Source of the DNA: Lachnospiraceae bacterium
GTDB taxonomy: Bacteria; Bacillota_A; Clostridia; Lachnospirales; Lachnospiraceae
Assembly (NCBI GenBank): GCA_024684065.1
Contig: JAIKXO010000291.1
Coordinates: 1 to 28,984, forward strand
DNA length: 28,984 nt
Direction: 5' to 3'
Both the position numbers and the translations under genes were made by a program. Below the pieces are notes generated by a model. It did no database searches. It was not told the DNA's origin and saw only the letters and a program-made list of their open reading frames with translations. Positions 1 to 8,154 of the stretch are shown here, piece after piece (position 1 is the stretch's first letter; each line of letters starts with the position of its first letter).

Positions 1-125
1 GCATATTGGGCTATCTCCTCAGTGGTATGCCTGAGCGTTTCCTCAAACAACAGCTCCTCATCTTCAAAAACACCGATCTTGGTGGAGGTGGAACCCGGAT
101 TAATGATTAAGCTTTTCTTTGACAT
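1..125 (-). CDS. buk: Butyrate kinase, N-terminal part (runs off the left edge)
   Basis: Butyrate kinase converts butyryl phosphate and ADP to butyrate and ATP in the cytoplasm. Only about the first 41 residues are inside the window. They begin [20 protein letters not shown], the N-terminal phosphate-binding strand of the acetate/butyrate kinase (ASKHA) family; the wording [11 protein letters not shown] is typical of butyrate rather than acetate kinases. The ATG at 125 is preceded by AGGAG. The gene lies 42 bp behind ptb on the same strand, so the two are very likely cotranscribed. The rest of the protein is outside the window, so completeness cannot be judged. The identification is strengthened by the ptb neighbour. 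Confidence 0.9.
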   Translation of the reverse strand, partial: MSKKSLIINPGSTSTKIGVFEDEELLFEETLRHTTEEIAQY

Positions 126-167
126 GTATTTATCTCCTATCTTCTTTATTGAAAGAGGGTTTTCTCT

Positions 168-1076
168 TTAAAGCTCGTTAGCGACTATTGCCCCGAGGGC
201 CAGTGAATTAACCTTGATCTCCGTCGAATCCGACCTTGACGTCAATACGACCGGCGCCTTTGTTCCCATCAGGATATTTCCGTTCTTTACAGGGGCAAGA
301 TGTACTACGGCCTTATATACAAGATTTCCGGCATGAATATCCGGGAACAGTAATATATCGGCGTCTCCGACGATCTTACGCCCTGTAGCGCCCTTATGCT
401 GTGCCGCCTCGGGATCGATCGCAAGGTCAAGGGACAGCGGACCGTCTACGATACAGTTCTTGATCGTGCCTTCTTCATTCATTTTAGTAAGCTCCGCAGC
501 TTCAACCGTAGCCGGCATCTTGGGATTTACGACCTCGACGGCGGCAAGCGGCGCAACCTTGGGATTGAGTACTCCGCAGGCCTTTGCTATATCAACGGTA
601 AGATCTATCATCGCAACCTTCTCCTCAAGAGTAGGATAAGGTATGAAGGCGACATCCGTAAGGAATAACAGCCTGTCAATGTTTGGAAGCTCAAATACGC
701 ATACATGTGAAAGCGGCTTTCCGGTCCTTAAACCTACTTCCTTATTAAGAACGCTCTTTAAAAAGGTCTTGGTATCCGTAAGCCCCTTCATATACATATC
801 CGCCTTTCCGTCATGAACGAGGGAAACAGCCTTAAGGGCCGCCTGTTCAAGATCAGGCTCGTTTATTATCTCGTAGCCGGAAAGATCCATTTCGATCGAG
901 GATGCGATATCCCGTATCTTTTCCTCGTCCCCGACCAGCACCGCGTCCGCAATGCCCTTTTTCTTTGCAATGGCAACCGCCTCAAGGATCGGCCGATCCT
1001 GCGCTGCCGCGACTGACACCTTTTTGGTGGGGCAGGAAGAAAGCTTCTTAAGTAAATCGTCAAATGTTTTGCTCAT
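168..1076 (-). CDS. ptb: Phosphate butyryltransferase
   Basis: Transfers the butyryl group of butyryl-CoA to phosphate, giving butyryl phosphate for butyrate kinase; cytoplasmic, terminal step of butyrate fermentation. The 302-residue length is normal for Ptb and shorter than most phosphate acetyltransferases. The C-terminal signature GTKAPVVLTSRSDS (about residues 273-286) is characteristic of the phosphate acetyl/butyryl transferase family, and MKGLTDTKTFLK (about 96-107) matches Ptb. The ATG at 1076 has AAGGAG 8 nt upstream. Its own promoter lies in the 83-bp gap before it (1106-1133), so ptb-buk is probably a separate unit from the upstream diguanylate cyclase. Substrate preference for butyryl over other acyl groups is inferred from sequence type and from the buk neighbour. 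Confidence 0.93.
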   Translation of the reverse strand: MSKTFDDLLKKLSSCPTKKVSVAAAQDRPILEAVAIAKKKGIADAVLVGDEEKIRDIASSIEMDLSGYEIINEPDLEQAALKAVSLVHDGKADMYMKGLTDTKTFLKSVLNKEVGLRTGKPLSHVCVFELPNIDRLLFLTDVAFIPYPTLEEKVAMIDLTVDIAKACGVLNPKVAPLAAVEVVNPKMPATVEAAELTKMNEEGTIKNCIVDGPLSLDLAIDPEAAQHKGATGRKIVGDADILLFPDIHAGNLVYKAVVHLAPVKNGNILMGTKAPVVLTSRSDSTEIKVNSLALGAIVANEL

Positions 1077-1105
1077 AATTTTATCTCCTTACTATTTTTT
1101 TACTG

Positions 1106-1133
1106 ATTATATGATCATCCGATACCCCGGCAA
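1106..1133 (-). promoter_or_regulatory. Probable sigma-A promoter of ptb-buk
   Basis: On the minus strand TTGCCG (1128-1133) is followed after 16 bp by a perfect TATAAT (1106-1111). It is 30 bp upstream of the ptb start, in the gap after the diguanylate cyclase gene. The -35 box matches the first three consensus bases only. Confidence 0.55.
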
Positions 1134-1159
1134 AGAATGCGGCCCGGCTGTATCCCGTA

Positions 1160-3025
1160 TCAGGCCTCCTCTTTTTCACCGGAGTAGAACGTATATCTGT
1201 TTTTCCCTTCGTTCTTGGAATGATACAGGGCCTGATCGGCATGCCTGTACAGCTCTTCAAAGCTCTTTCCGTCTTTTTCGTAAACTGAGATCCCGATACT
1301 TGCCGAAACGGTCACGCTTACGTTTTCATCGCTGTAAGTCTCTCTCAGGTTTTCACACAGACTCTTTGCTTTAAGCTCTATGAGCCTGCTTGAATAATTG
1401 CTCATATTTTCCGGTATCACGAGCATTACGGCGAACTCGTCTCCTCCGAGCCGCCCCAGATAATCGTATTCATTGAAAAGAAGGGTCAGCTTATTGGCAA
1501 CATCCACAAGCACTTTGTCCCCTACGGCATGGCCGAGATTATCATTAACAGCCTTGAAATTATCCAGATCCACAATATAAAATGCAAAGGTGCTGTAAGG
1601 ACGCTGTTTTATGATCTCCTGAACAGAGTTCTGCATCGTTATCTTATTTAACAGCCCTGTAAGCAGATCCCTTTCGGCTTTATTCTTGAGCACATGTTCC
1701 TTGGCTATCTGATCTTCGGAATTCTTAAGGCTTCCCACAACCTTTTCCGTATTATTGTTCTTGTCGCGTATGATCACGGCCTCAAGCTTATACCATTCGT
1801 AATCATCATTCCCTTTCCTTATACGTACTTCCGTTTCGTATTTGTTCTCGCCATCCCGTATGGCCTTGGTTATATACTTTACAAGGCCCTGATCGCTCTC
1901 ATGAAGCCTGTCTAACAGAGAGGTCATGTCGACGGTTCCCATTTTCGCGATCTCCTCTCCGAACGCCTGCTCCACTGCGCCGTTTAACTCCACCGCCCTT
2001 GAATTCGGATTACAGGAAAAGGTAATAGACTTGTTTTCATTAGCGATTATCGAATATCTGGCATTCTTATCCTCCAGCTCCATCATAACTGACTCAGCCA
2101 CATAGAAAACATAGAACATGAGCCCGAACACCACTGCCATCAGTATCGAGAATAAAACTACAGACCTCATCATAGCATTGGTGACAGCATCTGAACCCTT
2201 TACCGAATAATAACTTACAAAATACCAGTTATTGATCCCGATCGGAGACAGGATCATCCGAAACTCCTCATTATTAAAGGATATCCGAAACGAGCCCTCC
2301 CCCCCTGTATCTGTTAACGCGATTACATCCTGATAATTCCCTTTGGAAAATTTATACTGCCTGATATAATAATCATATTTATTCCTGGATTTGATACCCA
2401 GTTCATTATTGCTCTTTCCTAAGATATTAAGCCCATTGTCTATAACGATAAGCCTGCTCTCGCCGTCCCATACCGAATTAACGAGCCCTGATACATCCGC
2501 CTCGGACATCGTGCCAAACATTACTCCGGCTATGCCCCCCTCCTGTTTTACGGGACAGGCTATCATGATCGAACCACTGCCGTCACCTGTGTCTGTCAGC
2601 TCTTCGGAAACAGCGGACTCGCCCTCAAGCGCTCTTAAAAAAACAGCATTTTCCGAAACATCCAGTTCGTTATCATCCGAAAAAACAGCTTTGCCATCCT
2701 TTCCACTGAAACCGATGCTGTTAAAATGATGAAGGTCATTTATCTCTGAAAGAACTTCTTTAATTTCTTCCTCTGTAGAGATATCTTTTCCGGAAAAGAA
2801 ATCCGCCTCGGATTCCAGGGCATATATCTGCTCTTTAAATAAAGACTCAAAACCTCTCGCCTCGATCCCTGCTTCCTTTTTCTCAGCTTTGTCGACCAAC
2901 GTTAACGCCTGGTTTTCAATCCCAAGTATAAAAAAAACGATCGCAAGCATAATCATTAAGATCATTATGCCTCCGACAAGCTTTAACCGGGATCTGTTTT
3001 TTATTAAACCCCTTATATAACCCAT
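1160..3025 (-). CDS. Membrane-bound diguanylate cyclase (extracellular sensor, PAS-like, GGDEF)
   Basis: Predicted to make cyclic di-GMP from two GTP in response to an external cue. Of 621 residues, about 15-35 form a first membrane helix, 38-285 a Cache-like extracellular sensor region, 289-310 a second helix, 320-445 a PAS-like region with the pattern EYEWYKLEAV-type beta strand (DYEWYKLEA), and 455-615 the GGDEF domain. The active-site motif RLGGDEF is intact (GGDEF at 527-531), as is DLDNFKAVND, the metal-binding segment. The usual inhibitory RxxD site upstream of GGDEF reads NEYD here, so product inhibition may be weak. No EAL domain is present. A TATAAT box lies about 100 bp upstream; the Shine-Dalgarno sequence before the ATG at 3025 is poor. 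The sensed ligand cannot be told from the sequence. Confidence 0.88.
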   Translation of the reverse strand: MGYIRGLIKNRSRLKLVGGIMILMIMLAIVFFILGIENQALTLVDKAEKKEAGIEARGFESLFKEQIYALESEADFFSGKDISTEEEIKEVLSEINDLHHFNSIGFSGKDGKAVFSDDNELDVSENAVFLRALEGESAVSEELTDTGDGSGSIMIACPVKQEGGIAGVMFGTMSEADVSGLVNSVWDGESRLIVIDNGLNILGKSNNELGIKSRNKYDYYIRQYKFSKGNYQDVIALTDTGGEGSFRISFNNEEFRMILSPIGINNWYFVSYYSVKGSDAVTNAMMRSVVLFSILMAVVFGLMFYVFYVAESVMMELEDKNARYSIIANENKSITFSCNPNSRAVELNGAVEQAFGEEIAKMGTVDMTSLLDRLHESDQGLVKYITKAIRDGENKYETEVRIRKGNDDYEWYKLEAVIIRDKNNNTEKVVGSLKNSEDQIAKEHVLKNKAERDLLTGLLNKITMQNSVQEIIKQRPYSTFAFYIVDLDNFKAVNDNLGHAVGDKVLVDVANKLTLLFNEYDYLGRLGGDEFAVMLVIPENMSNYSSRLIELKAKSLCENLRETYSDENVSVTVSASIGISVYEKDGKSFEELYRHADQALYHSKNEGKNRYTFYSGEKEEA

Positions 3026-3122
3026 TTTGCAAAAAACCCCATTGTTTACCGTTAGCCTGCAGTTCTTTAGTTATGTGGCAAAACGCCGGAAAGGTTATGA
3101 GTGGAAAAACTCGCTGTAATAC

Positions 3123-3128
3123 ATTATA
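3123..3128 (-). promoter_or_regulatory. -10 box, probable promoter of the diguanylate cyclase gene
   Basis: A perfect TATAAT on the minus strand, 98 bp before the ATG at 3025. The matching -35 is poor (CTTTAT at 17 bp). A run of seven T lies just upstream, in the spacer. The 140-bp gap 3026-3165 otherwise shows only a small GAGT/ACTC hairpin near 3100-3113. Confidence 0.4.
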
Positions 3129-3165
3129 CCAAAAAAATCAGAGAAATAAAGAGTATCTGTGAAAA

Positions 3166-4926
3166 CTAATAAAATCCGGCAGTTCCGATGATATGCCCGA
3201 ACGCCTTTACCGTATTCATGGCTTCGGTAAGTTCTTCAGGCGCATCCTCCTCCTTCAGGATGTATATGATATCATCTCTGATGATCCCGCTCTTTATTGC
3301 CTCCCTCCACTGCGCAATATTCATATCCACAGCTTCACTTATATCCCTCGCGTAATAATAATTATTCTGCCACATTCCGTTTTGGTAAGCATAATATGCC
3401 GTGTCCATCAGGATATCATTATCATTATACAAAAAAACAAAACCACTGAATCTGCTTATGTCCGGTATCACTGCCTCTGAGATCCACGGGCTCTCATAAG
3501 TCTGCGTGTTTGCATAATAATCATGTTTTCCCGCAAGCATCCCTGATATGTCATAAAATTGCAATAAGATCGCCACGGTTGTTATGACATAAAACGGCAC
3601 GCCGCCCATTGTCGTTATTTTACCGCCGTTTCCGGAAGGTCCCCGAAGAAACCTGCAATGATAAAACAGCCTGTATCCCGATGCTATCGCAAGCAGCATG
3701 AGCATATAAACCGCTATCCATATAAACCTTCCGTTGGATCTGAATATCCCGAGTACCTTCCTGATAAACTCCGGATACGGCACTCCGAAGAGTTTGACGT
3801 CATTTATGGATACTATCGGAAAAACGGCGAGCGCAAAGGATACGAAGAAAAGAACGCAGGCAATAAAAACGCGGTGATGCTGTTTTATAATGCTCTTAAT
3901 GCTTACCACTCCTTTTATCGAAAGGAGCATGACAAATACCGCATCGGCGATCAGCAGAAAAAGTATCCCTCCGCCAAGATATCCAAAGCCCTCATATTGA
4001 AAATCATAGTAAAGCGGCAGGGCGTCATACAGTTTTCCGTCATCTAACGGATTTATAAATGTATTGAGATTGCTTGAAAAGGTCCCAAGCCCGTCTCCTA
4101 CGACGCTTGTCCCTCCGTAAAATCCCCCGTATATGAAAAGTGATGCTAATGCTCCTGCACAGAATCCGAAAAGCTCACAAGCTCCATGCTTTATAGCCGC
4201 AGCCGGAGCACTTCCGTCCTTTTTTGCCGCAAGAACCTCATCCGCCGCGGCCGCAAGCAGGATAAGACCCGCCATTGGAAGAAAATAGGAATGAATACTC
4301 ACGCATATCACCCCTGAAAGACTCCAGAACAGTATTCTTTTTTTTATGGAAAGCTCCTCCTGATAAAGCCAGAGAACGAACGCAAGGATTATGATCCACT
4401 GGGCGGCAAGGGCGGTGTGATAATACATCCTCTGGATTATCGGATAGCTTACTGCAAAAATGAGAGAGTACAGAATACAGACGGCTTCATTATCACAGAA
4501 CCGGTAAATAAGCAATGAAGAAAGCCCGCCCATGAGCATGAAGGAAATGATCCCGGCAAATCCGAAATACTGGAACTTAACCGGGAGAAAATAAGCGAAC
4601 AATTTAAAGAATACCGCCAGTACCGGTATGGAATCCGTATATATCACGGACATGCTCTCAGGATATGAAAGAGTCTCTGTGAGCCCTACCGGAAACTGCC
4701 AGCGGCTCATGCGGAAGTGGCAAAAACCTATATAATGCTGTTTAAGGTCCATATCCCCGAGGAGAAGCCAGTCGTCATAGGACGGATCAAGTATCTTTAA
4801 TCCATAGATAAGCAGAAAAGCGACCGCGCCCAATAATGCCCCGAAGATAAAAACCCGGATTCTTTTGTGTTTTTCCGGCCCGTTTACGATCACGCTTTCC
4901 ATATTATCTTGCGATAATGACCTCAT
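3166..4926 (-). CDS. Polytopic membrane protein, DUF6311-like (possible GT-C type glycosyltransferase)
   Basis: A protein of about 586 residues with roughly ten or eleven hydrophobic helices. After the first helix comes an acidic loop GDMDLKQHYIGFCHFRMSRW, which resembles the Asp-rich first loop of GT-C fold glycosyltransferases and of DUF6311 proteins (inference from memory of those families). A soluble tail of about 120 residues follows the last helix. The function is unknown; transfer of a sugar from a lipid carrier at the outer membrane face is one possibility. The start is uncertain: the ATG at 4926 has AAAGG 12 nt upstream and overlaps thiI by 23 bp; the ATG at 4902 has no clear Shine-Dalgarno; a TTG at 4935 is too close to AAAGG. 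The overlap with thiI suggests translational coupling at the end of the prmA-thiI run. Confidence 0.7.
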   Translation of the reverse strand: MRSLSQDNMESVIVNGPEKHKRIRVFIFGALLGAVAFLLIYGLKILDPSYDDWLLLGDMDLKQHYIGFCHFRMSRWQFPVGLTETLSYPESMSVIYTDSIPVLAVFFKLFAYFLPVKFQYFGFAGIISFMLMGGLSSLLIYRFCDNEAVCILYSLIFAVSYPIIQRMYYHTALAAQWIIILAFVLWLYQEELSIKKRILFWSLSGVICVSIHSYFLPMAGLILLAAAADEVLAAKKDGSAPAAAIKHGACELFGFCAGALASLFIYGGFYGGTSVVGDGLGTFSSNLNTFINPLDDGKLYDALPLYYDFQYEGFGYLGGGILFLLIADAVFVMLLSIKGVVSIKSIIKQHHRVFIACVLFFVSFALAVFPIVSINDVKLFGVPYPEFIRKVLGIFRSNGRFIWIAVYMLMLLAIASGYRLFYHCRFLRGPSGNGGKITTMGGVPFYVITTVAILLQFYDISGMLAGKHDYYANTQTYESPWISEAVIPDISRFSGFVFLYNDNDILMDTAYYAYQNGMWQNNYYYARDISEAVDMNIAQWREAIKSGIIRDDIIYILKEEDAPEELTEAMNTVKAFGHIIGTAGFY

Positions 4927-6085
4927 CCGACTCAATTGCCTTTCTGTAAAGCCCGTCTATAACCTCACAAAGCCTCTGCTCTGATCTTCGTATCACGCTT
5001 ACCTTTGGCTTTGTTACGGGATGCTTTGCAACGAAGATAGTGCAGCAGTCCTCATACGGCAGTATGGAGGTCTCATAGGTCCCTATTTTTTCGGAAATCT
5101 CTATTATCTCCTGCTTATCGAACCCTATCAGGGGCCGGTAAACGGGCATCGTGCATACATCATTCGTAGCGGCAAGGGACTGCATGGTCTGGCTTGCGAC
5201 CTGTCCGATGCTCTCCCCCGTGATAAGCCCGAGACATTCGGTCTTTTCAGCTATGTCCTGTGCTATTCTCATCATATAACGTCTCATGATGATCGTAAGC
5301 TCATCCTTGGGACATTTCTCATATATCGCAAGCTGGATATCAGTAAAATTGATCACATGCAGATAAACCGGGCCCGCATATTTTGATATCTGTTTTGCCA
5401 GATCAACTACCTTCTGTTTTGCTCTCTCGCTGGTGTAAGGAGGAGCGTGGAAGTAGACCGCATCGATCTTCACTCCTCTCTTTGCTATCATATAGCCCGC
5501 AACCGGAGAATCTATACCTCCGGATAAGAGGAGCATGCCTTTTCCGTTCGTCCCTACGGGCATCCCTCCGGGACCGGGGATCGTCCCTGAATAGATATAG
5601 ATCCTTTCCCTTATCTCAATAAAGATCCGGATATCCGGCTCATGTACGTCAACCTTAAGCTCCGGAAAGCGGTCTAAAATCCTCCCCCCGAGCTCTGCAT
5701 TAATCTCCTGGGAATCGAGCGGATAATCCTTCCTGGCTCTTCTCGCCATAACCTTGAAGGTTTTGTTCTTATCCCCGTATGCCTCGTCCACATACCTGAT
5801 AACATCCTCGGAAAGTCTTTCAAACCCCTCGTCCTCCACATGAACTACAGGACATATCCCGGTAATACCGAAAACGCATCTCAGATTTTCTATAACCTCA
5901 TCATAGTCATAATCGCTCAGGCATTCTATATATACCCTTCCCGAAGCCTTGCTGACCGAGAAATCCCCTTCGCACTTTTTCAGGGCATACTTTATCTGAC
6001 CGATAAGTGCATTCTCAAAAATGCCCCTGTTCTTTCCCTTTATCGCTATCTCGGCATATTTTATTAAAAATGCGCTATATTGCAT
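4904..6085 (-). CDS. thiI: tRNA uracil 4-sulfurtransferase ThiI (no rhodanese domain)
   Basis: ThiI adenylates U8 of tRNA and replaces its oxygen with sulfur to give 4-thiouridine; some homologues also serve thiazole synthesis. From the chosen start the protein has 393 residues: an N-terminal ferredoxin-like region and THUMP domain (about 1-165) and a PP-loop ATPase (about 180-390) with SGGIDS at 188-193. It ends after the ATPase domain, so the rhodanese domain of E. coli ThiI is absent, as in Bacillus. The longer frame to 6178 is rejected because the ATG at 6085 starts the conserved MQYSAFLIKYAEIAIKGKNR and has AGAAGGG about 8 nt upstream. The cysteine desulfurase gene lies 141 bp upstream on the same strand, the likely sulfur donor. 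Confidence 0.95.
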   Translation of the reverse strand: MQYSAFLIKYAEIAIKGKNRGIFENALIGQIKYALKKCEGDFSVSKASGRVYIECLSDYDYDEVIENLRCVFGITGICPVVHVEDEGFERLSEDVIRYVDEAYGDKNKTFKVMARRARKDYPLDSQEINAELGGRILDRFPELKVDVHEPDIRIFIEIRERIYIYSGTIPGPGGMPVGTNGKGMLLLSGGIDSPVAGYMIAKRGVKIDAVYFHAPPYTSERAKQKVVDLAKQISKYAGPVYLHVINFTDIQLAIYEKCPKDELTIIMRRYMMRIAQDIAEKTECLGLITGESIGQVASQTMQSLAATNDVCTMPVYRPLIGFDKQEIIEISEKIGTYETSILPYEDCCTIFVAKHPVTKPKVSVIRRSEQRLCEVIDGLYRKAIESDEVIIAR

Positions 6086-6226
6086 GATGCATTCCCTTCT
6101 CTTTCCGATCTCCTGTATTATACTTCGCTTTGGGAAGCGCTTATTAAAGTCTTTCCTTAGTGCCCATCCTGCCTTCAATACGTCCCTGACCGGATAGTCA
6201 CGATAATTCAGCCACCTGAAGCCGCT

Positions 6227-7396
6227 TCATCTTCTGACATATTTACCCAGAACCGGCAGAAGCTCTCTTAACGCTCCAATGGTATATTCAAGCTCCTCTT
6301 TCGTTGTCTCTTCGGAAAAGCTGAATCTCACCGTTTTATCAAGATATTTCTTATCAAGGCCTGTCGCCTTCAGGGTTTCCGAAACGGAAGGCTTATTGCT
6401 TGAACAGGCAGATCCGGCGGAAACAAATATCCCCTTCTCTTCGAGGGCGTGCAAAAGCACCTCTGCCCTGACGTTTTCAAAAGACGCGCTTACTATATGG
6501 GGCGCTGTCTGCCTTACATCGGTGTCATATCCGTTGACCGCGGCCACACCCTCTGTTCTTAAAAGCTCCGTGATAAAGAAAGACTTAAGCTCATAAAGCT
6601 TTTCAACATTCTTTTCAAGGCTGTCGTAGATAATCCTTACCGCCTCAGCCATTCCTCCGATCCCCGCTACATTTTCGGTTCCGGATCGAAAACCCCTCTG
6701 CTGGCCGCCTCCGAATATGATCGGATTTATCCTTACTTTATCCCCAACATATAAGAATCCGACGCCCTTAGGACCATGGATCTTATGCGCACTTACCGAA
6801 AGCAGGTCTATACCCAACTTTTTAGGAATGATCCTGTACTTGCCATAGCCCTGCACCGCGTCAACATGAAACAGGGTATCCGGATTCTTTTCCCTTATCA
6901 CCCCTGAAAGCTCCGGGATCGGCTGGACCGATCCGATCTCGTTATTTGTATGCATTATCGATACCAGTATAGTATCGTCCCTGAGCGCATCCCTAAGATC
7001 TGACGGATCAATACGTCCGTACCTGTCTGTGGGAAGCAGGGTAACCTCGTATCCTCTTTGTGATAGCTCCTTAAGAGGCGAAAGAACCGCAGGATGCTCT
7101 ATTGCCGAGGAAATGATATGTTTTCCACGCCTCAGATTAGACGGATGCATAGCCGTTCCGAAGATGGCCATATTGTCCGATTCAGTACCGCCTGAGGTAA
7201 AGATTATCTCTTTTTCATCAGCCTTCAGGCTCCCGGCTATTATGAATTTAGCCTTTGTTATCTCCCGTTCTGCCATGACCCCTATATGATGAAGGCTCGA
7301 CGGGTTTCCGTATACTTCGTCATATAAGCCGTCCATATAGGTCCTTACTTCATCAAAGCATCTTGTTGTGGCTGAATTATCTAAATATACTTCCAT
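6227..7396 (-). CDS. nifS: Cysteine desulfurase (NifS/IscS family, probably NifZ-like partner of ThiI)
   Basis: A PLP enzyme that takes sulfur from L-cysteine as an enzyme persulfide and passes it on. It has 389 residues from MEVYLDNSATT. The PLP lysine is in SVSAHKIHGPKG (Lys about 205) and the catalytic cysteine in SAGSACSSNKP (Cys about 331), the longer active-site loop of the IscS/NifS class. The ATG at 7396 shares one base with the rsmE stop (TGATG) and is preceded by GGAGGAG, so the longer frame to 7423 is unnecessary. The next gene is thiI. In Bacillus subtilis the pair nifZ-thiI supplies sulfur for 4-thiouridine; the same role is inferred here. A general Fe-S cluster role is not excluded, since no iscU-like gene is visible. 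Confidence 0.93.
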   Translation of the reverse strand: MEVYLDNSATTRCFDEVRTYMDGLYDEVYGNPSSLHHIGVMAEREITKAKFIIAGSLKADEKEIIFTSGGTESDNMAIFGTAMHPSNLRRGKHIISSAIEHPAVLSPLKELSQRGYEVTLLPTDRYGRIDPSDLRDALRDDTILVSIMHTNNEIGSVQPIPELSGVIREKNPDTLFHVDAVQGYGKYRIIPKKLGIDLLSVSAHKIHGPKGVGFLYVGDKVRINPIIFGGGQQRGFRSGTENVAGIGGMAEAVRIIYDSLEKNVEKLYELKSFFITELLRTEGVAAVNGYDTDVRQTAPHIVSASFENVRAEVLLHALEEKGIFVSAGSACSSNKPSVSETLKATGLDKKYLDKTVRFSFSEETTKEELEYTIGALRELLPVLGKYVRR

Positions 7397-8154
7397 CACT
7401 CCTCCAAAAGATATACAAGCCACGATAGCACCGCAAGCCCTGCTGTTTCAGTCCTTAGTATGCGTTTTCCGAGCGTGACCGGAAAAAAGCCTTCCTTCTC
7501 TGCAAGCTCTGCCTCTTCGGCTGAAAACCCTCCTTCGGGTCCTATAAAAACCGCAACGCTTTTTTGCGGTTTTATGCTGCCAAAGATTTCCCTCGTCCGC
7601 TCCATTGACGACGTATCGCAAAGCTCATACGGAAAAAGCCGGATATCTATTTCCTGCTCCCTGCAATAGCTTATGGCATCGGAAAAACTCATTACCGGCA
7701 TCACCTCAGGGATTATCCTCCGCTTAGACTGCTTGGCGGCAGCTTCCGAAATAGCATTATATCTTTCGTTTCTTTTACTCAGTTTTTTTTCATCTAACTT
7801 TACTACGGAGCGCTTCGTTGCGACAGGGATTATCTGATATGCTCCAAGCTCGACCGACTTCTGTATGATAAACTCAAGTTTATCACCCTTCGGCAATCCC
7901 TGAAACAGATATATCCTGCAGGGGAGCTCAATATTGTCCTCTTTTACGAACAGTAAACTGAGCTTTACCGTTTTTGCGGTCTCGTCATAACCCTCGACAG
8001 CACATCTGTATTCCCTGTCTGCTTCACCGGTTATTACAGAAACCTCTTCACCTGCTTTCAGCCTTAAGACATTTTTTATGTGGTTGTAATCGCTCCCTCC
8101 GATAGTTACAGTATTACCTTTTATACAGGAGCTGTCAGCAAAAAAACTATGCAT
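7396..8154 (-). CDS. rsmE: 16S rRNA (uracil(1498)-N(3))-methyltransferase
   Basis: RsmE methylates N3 of U1498 in 16S rRNA of the small ribosomal subunit using S-adenosylmethionine. From the ATG at 8154 the protein has 252 residues, normal for RsmE. It carries the SPOUT knot signatures FIGPEGGFSAEEAELA and LGKRILRTETAGLAVLSWL near the C terminus, and an N-terminal PUA-like part that starts MHSFFADSS. This start is preceded by GAGGGGAAGG and overlaps the prmA stop by 8 bp; the frame to 8196 would add 14 residues unlike the family. The prmA-rsmE pair is a common Firmicute arrangement. The stop is coupled to the following desulfurase start. Confidence 0.95.
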   Translation of the reverse strand: MHSFFADSSCIKGNTVTIGGSDYNHIKNVLRLKAGEEVSVITGEADREYRCAVEGYDETAKTVKLSLLFVKEDNIELPCRIYLFQGLPKGDKLEFIIQKSVELGAYQIIPVATKRSVVKLDEKKLSKRNERYNAISEAAAKQSKRRIIPEVMPVMSFSDAISYCREQEIDIRLFPYELCDTSSMERTREIFGSIKPQKSVAVFIGPEGGFSAEEAELAEKEGFFPVTLGKRILRTETAGLAVLSWLVYLLEE

